A stretch of DNA of 64,000 nt, from contig CM034406.1 in assembly GCA_019925095.2 (NCBI GenBank), positions 17,526,888-17,590,887 on the forward strand, written 5' to 3'. Positions 55,905 through 64,000 of this stretch are shown here, in pieces. This stretch comes from Dendrolimus kikuchii (lineage: Eukaryota; Arthropoda; Insecta; Lepidoptera; Lasiocampidae). The notes beneath the pieces are model-generated. The model ran no database searches. It had not been told where the DNA came from and saw only the letters and a list, made by a program, of their open reading frames with translations. A program made the position numbers and the translations under genes. Every line of letters begins with the position of its first letter. Position 1 is the first letter of the stretch.

Positions 55905-56228
55905 CGAGAGCGAACGGAGAAAGAGTGCAATATTCTGCATTGGGGCTGCCTGTCGTAAGATGCGACACATCAACCCACAGCCAGGTGGTAGGGTATTTGC
56001 CCGTGCGGATGGCTGCCACCCCTGGTCTAGAATATGCCGCCATAACAACCTTGAGTTGTGTTCCGGCATTAATGACCAGGTTCCAGTCTCCCTTTAGAAA
56101 GTGGCACTACATTTGTAGGTAGCAAGTTTGGTGTTACAAATGTCTATAGGCGATGGTAACTAACCGTCTTCCATCAGGTGGGCCTATCCGTCTGTCTATC
56201 TGCTGAACTCATGCAATAATAATAACAA
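55905..56228 (+). mobile_element. SINE-like repeat family X, near full-length forward copy
   Basis: It starts CGAGAGCGAACGGAGAAAGA and ends CTGAACTCATGCAATAATAA, 40 bp from the E3 donor. It is preceded by a scrap of SINE B body (~55800-55885). Confidence 0.9.
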
Positions 56229-56266
56229 AAAATATAAGAAAGTGGCAAAAATGTGTAATGTCTCAC

Positions 56267-56434
56267 CTTTTCGGCCTCTAACTTTATCGTTCGTATGTGC
56301 TCCGCCAGCCGCTTCCTGAACAGCCTGTGCTTCCTAATGTTCTCGTGGTAGACCTCCGTGTCCTGGGGCTGGTTGTATAGCGGGTACAACACAGGGGGAC
56401 CCAGGTGTGATAGCACACCGTGCGCAGTCGCTGC
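56267..56434 (-). CDS. Smr: Smrter exon E3: PLYNQP block
   Basis: The acceptor is TAATCGCAG|GCAGCG and the donor GAAAAG|GTGAGA; 56 codons, phase 0 at both ends. AATAHGVLSHLGPPVLYPLY then NQPQDTEVYHENIRKHRLFR and KRLAEHIRTIKLEAEK align with NCoR AEEAHKIFEGLGPKVELPLY, NQPSDTKVYHENIKTNQVMR and KKLILFFKRRN. This is one of the best conserved N-terminal blocks of the family. Confidence 0.98.
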
Positions 56435-56545
56435 CTGCGATTAAAAACAAAACTAAGGTAAACACTCTTATTTCAAAAATGTATTCATGAAATCATCAAA
56501 ATCTACATTAACTATAAAACTTTATAAACACCTTTATTTCTTTAA

Positions 56546-57935
56546 CCCTTTAGCTCACTATTAGCACATATGTGTCCGCGATGAGAGTGCAGATCGCGTT
56601 TGTGCACGGAATCGTTAATTGTGTTGTTGTCTCACTCTGTTTATATAGAAGTTGTATGAAATGGGTATATTTTCTTGGTATATTACGAGATAGTGATAGT
56701 GTTAGTCTTGCGGCTTTTTGGTATATCGATAATTGTCTTAAGAGTAAAGTAAGTTTAGTTATGCGTCATTTTTCAAGATTTTTGAAAATATACCTGCACA
56801 ATAAAACAGCTTTTAAACCTTTAATAGGAATGGAATATTTTACGCTGATGGTGTGGGCGATGCTCTGGTCGTTGTAGGTATAAAAGTTAAACACTGTTGT
56901 GGAAATTTACAAATAAACCACTTTAAAATGCAAATACGTGTGCACTTGGCTACAAACAAAATGGAAGAGGAAACAAAAAGCAACGACAGTGTTGCAAGTT
57001 TGAAAATAATAAAAATATCTTATGATCGTGTTGCCAACAGAGCCGACTAAAGGATGCCGATCGCGCCCTATGCTCCGCAGCAAACAATGGTGCCAAGCCG
57101 TGACCTCCTTCTGTAATGGCCCAGAAGGAGGCGGCCGAAGGATTGTAGGCGTCGCTACGCGCAAGCCCCCGGATAACCCAGCATAGGGGGCACGCGGATT
57201 AGTGGAGGATCACGTGTACTCTCCCCCAAAGCGCCCCCCCCCCCCCCCGTTGGTGAAGAAGGTAGCCTTCCCCAAGGATGTTTAATTCCTATGGCACCCT
57301 ACAAAAGCGCATAGGATAGGGGCGCAGGTGAGATTTAGAGGGCAGTTTGATCGACCATCCCCTGTCACTGCGATCAGGAGTCGCACACATCCCTAGGCGA
57401 GCCTTCCCCCACAGTCAGACCCGATGGTGTCCCAAGAAAAGAAATCCCTCATGCATCATCAAAAAAATATCCGATCACGCCGTAGTGCGTTACGAAAATT
57501 ACTCAATATTAAATCGAATAAAATTAATCGAATTACTACAGATAAATCTGGAATGATTTCGAGTGGAAACATTACTATTAACCATATAGACGCAAACCAC
57601 GTGTATACTACATAAGTTTAAGCACACAAGTTTTTAAAAAATACCTCACTTCATTTCATTTCACGCTTTTGTTCGTCTATTTCGAGTTCGAGGCTCCGTC
57701 TATACTTTTATTGCGTCTGAGTTTAAACCTTCACCCTTTTATCGATATTACCAAAATCCGCAAGACTAACACTATCACTATCTCGTAATATACCAAGAAA
57801 ATATACCCATTTCATACAAATCATACAAATCCTATATAAACAGAGTGAGACAACAACACAAAAATGATCAAGTGCACAAACGCGGATCAGCACTGTCATC
57901 GCGGACACATATATGCTACTAGTGAGCTTAAGGGT
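56546..57935. mobile_element. TTAA-flanked element with ~200-bp terminal inverted repeats (piggyBac-like)
   Basis: The left arm (56546-56745, CCCTTTAGCTCACTATTAGC) and right arm (57725-57935, reverse complement ACCCTTAAGCTCACTAGTAG) are diverged inverted repeats sharing GGGTATATTTTCTTGGTATA and TACGAGATAGTGATAGTGTT. TTAA lies immediately outside each end (56542-56545, 57936-57939), the target duplication of piggyBac elements. The interior has no recognisable transposase; 57055-57420 is a GC-rich insert (CCCAGAAGGAGGCGGCC, poly-C) that looks like a LINE fragment. Confidence 0.75.
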
Positions 57936-58019
57936 TTAAAACTATATTTTGTTTAAAAGTGAACAACAGTTGTGGGATATTATTTTAATGACGTTCAAAG
58001 TATCAACTGTTTATTGGTG

Positions 58020-58160
58020 TGTGTGTGTGTGGGGGGGGGGGGGGTTAAATAAGTTGAGTGGTGCGTCGATGATGGTTAACCAGTTGGATAGGGTAACCCA
58101 CCACTAGGCAAGAGCCCATGGCTCAATCGCCCGAGGGGGAGTACAAAATAAGTCGACGAG
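58020..58160. repeat. GT/G-rich low-complexity tract and short GC-rich repeat scrap
   Basis: (GT)n runs into a G homopolymer (~58031-58044), then GGTAACCCACCACTAGGCAA and GCTCAATCGCCCGAGGGGGA, which resemble a LINE fragment such as the one at 57055-57420. Not classified. Confidence 0.5.
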
Positions 58161-58736
58161 TTGTTGTGCTTTTGCAGTATATTAATTTCTTCATCGTTCC
58201 TAATTTGACTTAGATGTAATGTACACACCAGTATTCTAATCAACATTAAATATTATATTAACACATTTATGAGATTTTACACTTTTGATGATTTAGAAAA
58301 TGCCCAATCTTATCGGCAGGTCTAACAGCGATATCATCTATCTGCAATTACCATCACGCTCATGTATTAACCACAGTCTTTTACTGTGCTAACTTTATAC
58401 ATCAATAAATTGGTGGATGAAACGTGACCCAACAAATCTATCCGAGCTAAAACAAGAACTTCCTTGCATGGCGTCAGTCAAAGAGCTACAATTTAGCGAA
58501 GCTTTTGTTTGATGATTTCAAATCTTGAATATTCATAGATAGTTAGTTCGTGAATAGGACACTGACTGGAAACGCAAATAGTGCAGTCATATTTAAGGAG
58601 AGACAAGAAGACGAGAGCCATCGTCTTTGTATTGTGTATTCTGCATACCCCTTGCGGGTAGGTAACAAGCGTGATAATATAATTATCCATATAATATGTA
58701 TGTATGTGTGTAGATAGAAAATATGATGGTGGACAC

Positions 58737-58904
58737 CTTTTTTCTGTTCTCGGCGTATATGCACTGCGGCAGGCTCCGGTGGTGCGTGGGCGTCTCCTCG
58801 GGCTCCTCGGCCTTCGCGGGCTTCGTCGCCGCCTGCTCCAGCTCCACTTGCTTCTTCTTCAGCTTCCCCAGGGCTGTCTCCGACAGGGCCATTTCCCGGT
58901 CCAC
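58737..58904 (-). CDS. Smr: Smrter exon E2: GPS2-interaction-type coiled coil
   Basis: The acceptor is CATGCAG|GTGGAC and the donor AAAAAG|GTGTCC; 56 codons, phase 0. VDREMALSETALGKLKKKQV and ELEQAATKPAKAEEPEETPT align with NCoR VDREIAKVEQQILKLKKKQQ and QLEEEAAKPPEPEKP, the helix that pairs with GPS2 in SMRT. HHRSLPQCIYAENRKK matches HRSIVQIIYDENRKK. Confidence 0.98.
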
Positions 58905-58974
58905 CTGCATGTGACACAAATGATGTCAATATACAGTAAACTGCTTCTTTTATAAAGCTTTATCTTATGGAGGA

Positions 58975-59190
58975 GTCTGCATATCCGTGCAGGAGCAGAG
59001 AAAAAATAATTCCTGCGTCTGAACAGGCTATCGGAAAGGGCGACAAAACAATCCACAGCCAGATGGTAGTACCTATATTTGTCCATCCAAATAGCTACCA
59101 GGGTTTAGATCATGCCATCACAATAACATTGTGTACGTTTCGGTATCAATAGACAGGTTCCAGTCCCCTGAAGACACCACTCATGTGTTG
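58975..59190 (+). mobile_element. SINE-like repeat family X, diverged forward copy
   Basis: ATCCGTGCAGGAGCAGAGAA, GGCGACAAAACAATCCACAG and GACAGGTTCCAGTCCCCTGA. A 3' fragment of the family lies at 59565-59652 (GTCCAGAGGCGACAGTAATC). Confidence 0.75.
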
Positions 59191-59761
59191 GCAATATAGC
59201 CCTGGGACCCGAATGATAATCCCGCTATTTCGATATCTTGGAGTTGCCAAGATATTCAAAGTACGATTCTATTGCGATACTGTCAAAATTCTACTAAATC
59301 AACAATATCTTCTCGATATCGTCGCGGCAGTAGAATAGCAGAATAAATTAGTATTACCATTAAAATAGCAGAAATGGCGTTAGTAGAAATGAAAATTGAA
59401 AAGCTACCAACAATTTTAAACATTTATTTCGCTACTTTTTGGCTTATAAATATTTATAGAGATAGAATGGACCCACCGTTGTGAATGAGCAGAATACCAA
59501 AATCAGACAAACCTACGATTGAGACGATAGTGTCCGGCGATTTTCACGACACAGTAATAGCAGAATCGGGCCTCTGCTGTTACAAACGTCCAGAGGCGAC
59601 AGTAATCACTTTCCATCAGGTGGCCGGTCTACCTGTTTTAGACAATAAAAAGGGAACTCTCCCTTAATGAATAATAATAACATCAGCACTACAAATCCTA
59701 CATCCGTGCGCATAGACAAAGAATACTCGAGGACATGGACTAGTTCCCATTATATCGAATC

Positions 59762-60300
59762 TTCATGCATCTAGGGACACTTAAGATCCCAAAGCATCTG
59801 GGGACACTTGGGATCTTCAAGCATCTGAGGACATTTACGATCCCAAAGCATCTGGGAACACTTAGGATCTTCAAGCATCTGAGGACACTTACGATCCCAA
59901 AGCATTTAGCGACACTTGGGATCTTCAAGCATCTGGGGACACTTAAGATCCCAAAGCATCTGGCGACACTTGGGATCTTCAAGCATCTGAGGACACTTAC
60001 GATCCCAAAGCATTTGGGGACACTTGGGATCTTCAAGCATCTGAGGACACTTACGATCCCAAAGCATCTGGCGACACTTGGGATCTTCAAGCATCTGGGG
60101 ACACTAAAGATCCCAAAGCATCTCGCGATATTTGGGATCTTCAAGCATCTAGGGACATTTAAGATCCCAAAGCATCTGGCGACACTTGGGATCTTCAAGC
60201 ATCTGGGGACACTTAAGATCCCTAAGCATCTGGCGACACTTGGGATCTTCAAGCGTCTGGGGACACTTTGGATCTTCACGCATCCGGATACACTGGGGGG
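59762..60300. repeat. Minisatellite with 54-bp unit, open on both strands
   Basis: About 10 units of the form AAGCATCTGGGGACACTTAA / GATCCCAAAGCATCTGGCGA / CACTTGGGATCTTC. Each unit is itself two diverged 27-bp halves. Because 54 is a multiple of 3 and stop codons are avoided, both strands are open for ~180 codons with an 18-residue period (plus: HLGTLGIFKHLRTLTIPK). It starts ~32 bp from the E1 donor, in the E1-E2 intron. Confidence 0.95.
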
Positions 60301-60332
60301 TTGTTTTTAAGTATTTTCAATGTTCAGTTCAC

Positions 60333-60452
60333 CTTAGATATTTGCTGCAGCAAGTCATCCTTGGTAGTCCTGAAGGTCTGGTCTTCCACATTCGACTCTG
60401 ACGGCGGATTCGGTGACAGCACCTCCACCGTGTTATACGCGTTCACCGGCTC
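60333..60452 (-). CDS. Smr: Smrter exon E1 (first exon in the window)
   Basis: The acceptor is CGATTCCAG|GAGCCG and the donor ATCTAAG|GTGAAC; exactly 40 codons, phase 0. EPVNAYNTVEVLSPNPPSES is divergent. NVEDQTFRTTKDDLLQQISK matches the NCoR region SKLSKEELIQSMDR that starts the GPS2-binding helix continued in E2. There must be further N-terminal exons to the right of the window, because the acceptor is strong and no initiation codon fits. Confidence 0.93.
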
Positions 60453-60835
60453 CTGGAATCGACAAAAAACATACAGCTTTATTCAACAGAACTAACACAT
60501 TTAACGTTAAAACTACACATATCCCATATCTATTATTACACAAATATAAAAGTAGTTCTGTTTGCGGATTTGTTGATATTTTTCACTGGCTTGAAAATAA
60601 AATACTTAAGCATTGATACACGGAATAGAAGTTGGTTGTGACCGAAACTGCACCAAAAGCCTTTGTTGTGATAAATGTACACACATATAAAATATTCCAA
60701 ACAAAATAAGGCGCACATTGTTTTTGCATTGTTGTAATAAATTTACATAGATATAGTACACACACTTAAAATAAGGATTTCCGAGTTATTTCAACGTAAT
60801 CATTGGTTATGTTGAAATAAAAAACAATCTTCAAC

Positions 60836-61070
60836 AGTGGATGGATGCAGAAGTCGTAGAAGGCCGCGACACACCTTCCATAATCAAATTGATCGTATAC
60901 TAGCAGAAGGTGATGTCAGGAGCCTTAAAAACAGACGAGCGTGCATGACAAGAGCTATGAATGTCAAAGAAGCAAGTGAGGTGTGTAAGAATAAGCCTGA
61001 ATGGCGCTCTGTTGTTCGTGCCTACCCCGCAAGGGAACTGGCGTGAAGTTATGTATGTATGTATGTAAAA
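60836..61070 (+). mobile_element. RTE-like LINE 3' fragment
   Basis: A plus frame starts DGCRSRRRPRHTFHNQIDRI and runs to KPEWRSVVRAYPARELA, a stop and (TATG)n. Confidence 0.88.
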
Positions 61071-61489
61071 AAAAATGCTTAATTTGGCAGAAAATGTTGT
61101 TTAAAGTCTTTTGTAACTTTATAATTATGTTGTCTTCATTAATGAGTAGTATCTCCTCTACTCTTCAAACATTTTCTGACCTTGGCAGGGATTATATCAA
61201 TGATGAGCTACTATTGATTATTACCGAAGTTCTATTTGGTTTTTTGATGCCAGATGTTCGCGGGCTGGCAATGGACAAAGCAGGATAAGGAGAGGTTTTT
61301 TTTAATAGGCATCGTCATCGAGTCTCCACAATCGGATTCACCGTGTCCCGCGGTATCAATTTCGTAAACAGGAATTTTCCCCAACATACAAAAAAAAAAG
61401 ACTCTTTGAATGGTACAGATTATATGCGCATGAGCACTATCTGACATGAAGTTTAAATTATCGATCAGGCGAAAATGAGATGATGTAAT

Positions 61490-61722
61490 TTTTTTTATTG
61501 CAGGAGATCAGCAGACAGGCAGACGGCCCACTTGATGGAAAGCGGTTACCATCGCTATAGACATTTGCAACACCAAAGTTGCTACAAATGCGCTGCTGCT
61601 CTCTTAAGGGAAACTGGAACCTGGTCACTAATGCCGGAACACAACTGAAGGTTGTTATAGCGACATACTTTAGACCAGGGGTGGTAGCCATCCAGTCGGG
61701 CAAATGCCCTACCACCTGGCCA
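61490..61722 (-). mobile_element. SINE-like repeat family X, reverse copy
   Basis: It runs from TTTTATTGCAGGAGATCAGC to GGGCAAATGCCCTACCACCT. Truncated at its promoter-proximal end. Confidence 0.88.
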
Positions 61723-61869
61723 CCTGATGTCTGATTATTCGCTTGACATAGCTAGCAGTGGTTACGGACTACGGCACCTTCGCCCAGAAATACCAGTTCT
61801 GAGAGCCTAAAGCAGCCCTTTTTGTAGAATCGCTTAGTGAACGTGACATATGTCTAGATATACTGGTAG

Positions 61870-62560
61870 ATGTAAGACACAGCATAAACTTCCACTTTAT
61901 ATTAATACTTGTCATGCTTATAAAACGAATCTGCGAAAGCAGCTGTTTGTAGCTCCCTGTATTTCCTAGGCTTATAGCTACCTTTATCATCACCCTTGGA
62001 TCCATAAAACCAGCTAGCTAATCCACGTATGCGAGTTTTAGAAAAGCACTGCTTATTTTCGCCACATGCACAGACGTCTATCGTTAATCTCGTCACTTTA
62101 CACTCGTCTGTGAAGAGATTAAATTCCTCCAGTTATCGATGTTCCAATTTGAAATGTTCATGTGCAAATCTGAGACGCGAGCCCTGATCCGCTTAAATCT
62201 CTGGAATAGTGCCCATTTTCATGAAGTCGATTCCGAATAGTTTGATCACTAACGCGTGTACCTGTAGACTGCAATAGTTGTTCCTGCACAGTTCGAGCGG
62301 TTACAGAATACTTTCGACGCGCAACTAATCGGATGTACCAGTCTTCCTGGGTGTTTGTAGAACGTTTTCTCCCTGATCAAGGTCTTCTGGCTACACTACC
62401 CGTTTCCCGATAACATTCCCACAGGTTTTGGATAGCTCTTCGCGACACACCGAGTTTTATCGCTACAAATCTTAGAGAATGTCCCTCCTAAATTAAAAGA
62501 ACCGCTCTTGAGGCAATTTCCACGTCAATATGACGACGAATATCCTGGCATCGTATTTAG
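61870..62560 (-). mobile_element. Decayed Tc1-like transposon
   Basis: Minus-strand fragments in several frames read GHSLRFVAIKLGVSRRAIQN, TNTQEDWYIRLVARRKYSVT and SDQTIRNRLHENG. These are the paired helix-turn-helix and SxxTIRNRL block of Tc1 transposases, followed by a degraded catalytic part near SLHR. Many stops; inactive. Confidence 0.75.
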
Positions 62561-62564
62561 AAAT

Positions 62565-64000
62565 CAAGTTTCTTTCACATACGCCTCATCATTTGGGGTC
62601 AGCGTGATGTCTGTATGTTTTATGTAGGCTTATCTTAGCAGGCGAAAGAGACTATACATTTCCTATTTTTTTCTTGTGCTTTCTTGTGATGGATAGAATA
62701 TAACTATTGAATATACAATTAATACGAGTAAATAAAAAAATAATTCCGCGTAGCACTAATGGCTGAACTACATATACAACAAAACAAAATGACTACACTG
62801 CAACGTTTACACCGAGATTATGGATACAAATGATTCAAAATTTCAAGTATTATTTTTCTGTCCTACCAATACTCTCGAGAATATCAATAAAAGTGGCACT
62901 CAAACATTGTTATGGACGCATAAACATGTCGACTTTGTCTATAAATATTCCACTTGCCTAATTAATAATAGGAGCATATCTAAAGAAGAGGAATAAAAAC
63001 GATGTGTCAAAATGTCGACTACCTTATAAATAGGTTGCCTGGAAGAGATTGCTTTAAGCGATAAGGCCGCCTATTGTTTCTACCATGACAATATTGTAAT
63101 TGTGTATTTTTGATATTGTATATTTGGTGAGCAATAAAGTGTTATCTATCTATAATTTAATCTATTTGTTAATTTTTTCACTTGACATTAATTGCTTACA
63201 TATTACCAAAACTTGTTTTTTTTTTTTTATACATTAGAATATTTATGTAAATTATAATCTTAATTTTATTGTAATATTTAATTCCTTTTGTACACCACTA
63301 TGTGGTAGAATGTACTGTGCTTCTACATCTGTATAACACCTGTATAAACTACATTCTTGCAAATAAAGATATTTATTGATTGATTGATAAAAAACTGAAA
63401 TATTAAAAAGTACTATATTAATACTAATTAACCTGACAACTGCTAAAACAAAGATAAATTTCAGTTGAATCCTATTTTGTTCTGAGCAGTTTAATAATAA
63501 TCTAAAGAGCTGGTAAGGCTCCATAAAACTCGATTATATCGAGCTACATATTTTTATTTACTTATCAACATATGTATATTTGAATATGCTTATCTTAAAA
63601 CCCACCAGACCTTAGAAAAGGCTAAATAGATGCAGTTTTTTTAAAGGAGGATATAGGCTACATTAACAAAAAGCCTTGTGTTCAGAACCATAAAACATCT
63701 AAATGTAAGCTTTGACTTCGTTCTGGTGATTGCTGTGAATGACTTCGGTATAGTAATTTAATTCAGTAAAGATGTTACGAATAAACCACTGTAAATTTTA
63801 AAGCTTTGGATTTAAAGGAAGGGTATTTGTATGAGAGATATAAAGTACCGATGTACTCAATATTATATCTATTATATTATCAACAGGCTATATTTCAACA
63901 TGTTCCAAGTCCCGTTTGAATTGGTATATTCTAATTCAAGTTTGTGTTCAAACTAAATTCAGTGTAGAATATTGTTTCAAGGTCATACATTCAGTTAAAA
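62565..64000. other. Intron 5' of E1, right edge of window
   Basis: 63030-63150 is a repeat family Z copy (GTTGCCTGGAAGAGATTGCT, ending AGCAATAAAGTG). The rest is AT-rich with no exon or RNA gene recognised. Upstream co-repressor exons must lie further right. Confidence 0.5.

Larger units (their letters stand above)
2105..60452 (-). other. Smr: Smrter / NCoR-SMRT family nuclear receptor co-repressor gene, internal part (20 exons)
   Basis: Twenty minus-strand exons join in phase to a ~1325-residue segment collinear with vertebrate NCoR1/SMRT. Landmarks in order are KDDLLQQISKVDREMA, YAENRKK, PLYNQPQDTEVYHENI, the DAD/SANT1 signature HPKNFGQIASFLPRKT...FYYLSKKAENYK, SANT2 ending AFYFTYR, a CoRNR-like helix, GSITAGTP, and RQIMLADFITSQQM. 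In this family the protein is a nuclear scaffold that recruits HDAC3 (through DAD/SANT1) and TBL1/GPS2 to unliganded nuclear receptors; in flies Smrter serves the ecdysone receptor. The first and last coding exons are not in the window. Identity comes from recalled family motifs, not from a search. All introns are GT-AG on the minus strand. Largest introns are 31283-44777 and 14450-30131. Confidence 0.95.

Noticed and set aside
56572..57050. ORFs of 101 and 65 codons inside the TTAA-flanked element
   Set aside because: The first is the inverted repeat arm translated; neither shows transposase motifs.
59740..60310. Two ~180-codon ORFs (one per strand) as genes
   Set aside because: Pure translation of the 54-bp minisatellite on both strands; no start context, no domain. 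Kept only as a repeat and a finding.

Overview
This window is an internal slice of an insect nuclear genome, most likely a moth or butterfly (Lepidoptera). It holds short GC-rich exons with GT/AG splice sites inside long AT-rich introns. Interspersed repeats are very dense: Helitrons, tRNA-headed SINEs, a SINE-like family with an AATAAA tail, non-LTR fragments, mariner/Tc1 copies and a Penelope-like element. The lepidopteran assignment rests on this repeat mix and is an inference. No bacterial, organellar or viral gene organisation is present.

One host gene spans almost the whole window on the minus strand. It is the insect homologue of the nuclear receptor co-repressors NCoR/SMRT (Drosophila Smrter, Smr). 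I placed 20 consecutive internal exons between 60452 (5' side) and 2105 (3' side). Every junction has a usable acceptor and donor, and reading phase is preserved across all 19 joins (3977 nt, about 1325 residues). In protein order they encode the GPS2-binding-type helix (E1-E2), the conserved block with PLYNQP and the following basic/helical stretch (E3-E5), the deacetylase-activating domain and SANT1 (E5-E7), Pro/Thr-rich linkers (E8-E10), a cysteine-rich module (E11-E13), SANT2 (E13-E14), an acidic/Ser-rich linker (E14), a Gly-Val-Thr repeat with a CoRNR-like receptor-interaction motif (E15), and C-terminal co-repressor segments (E16-E20). The N-terminal exons lie beyond the right edge. The C-terminal exons lie beyond the left edge or are unrecognised in the first 2 kb.

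Two introns are very large: E8-E9 (13.5 kb) and E10-E11 (15.7 kb). The second contains a small intronless plus-strand gene (25193-25660) with its own TATA-like box and poly(A) signal. It encodes a 155-residue protein with a single C2H2 zinc finger that I do not recognise. It is the only other plausible host gene here.

The rest of the window is transposon sediment and satellites. The main items are a 16+16 bp minisatellite of about 1.05 kb (13.07-14.12 kb), a 54-bp minisatellite (59.76-60.30 kb) open on both strands, a mariner with an intact DD34D triad but a damaged C-terminus, and a Penelope-like fragment bounded by about 147-bp inverted repeats. There is also a TTAA-flanked element with about 200-bp inverted repeats (piggyBac-like), a Helitron inserted precisely between A and T inside a LINE reading frame, at least 14 fragments of one RTE-like LINE, and about 16 copies of one ~300-bp SINE-like repeat. 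I found no convincing new multi-gene system. The most unusual points are the cysteine-rich module of the co-repressor, the nested zinc-finger gene, the inverted-repeat Penelope-like element and the bidirectionally open minisatellite.
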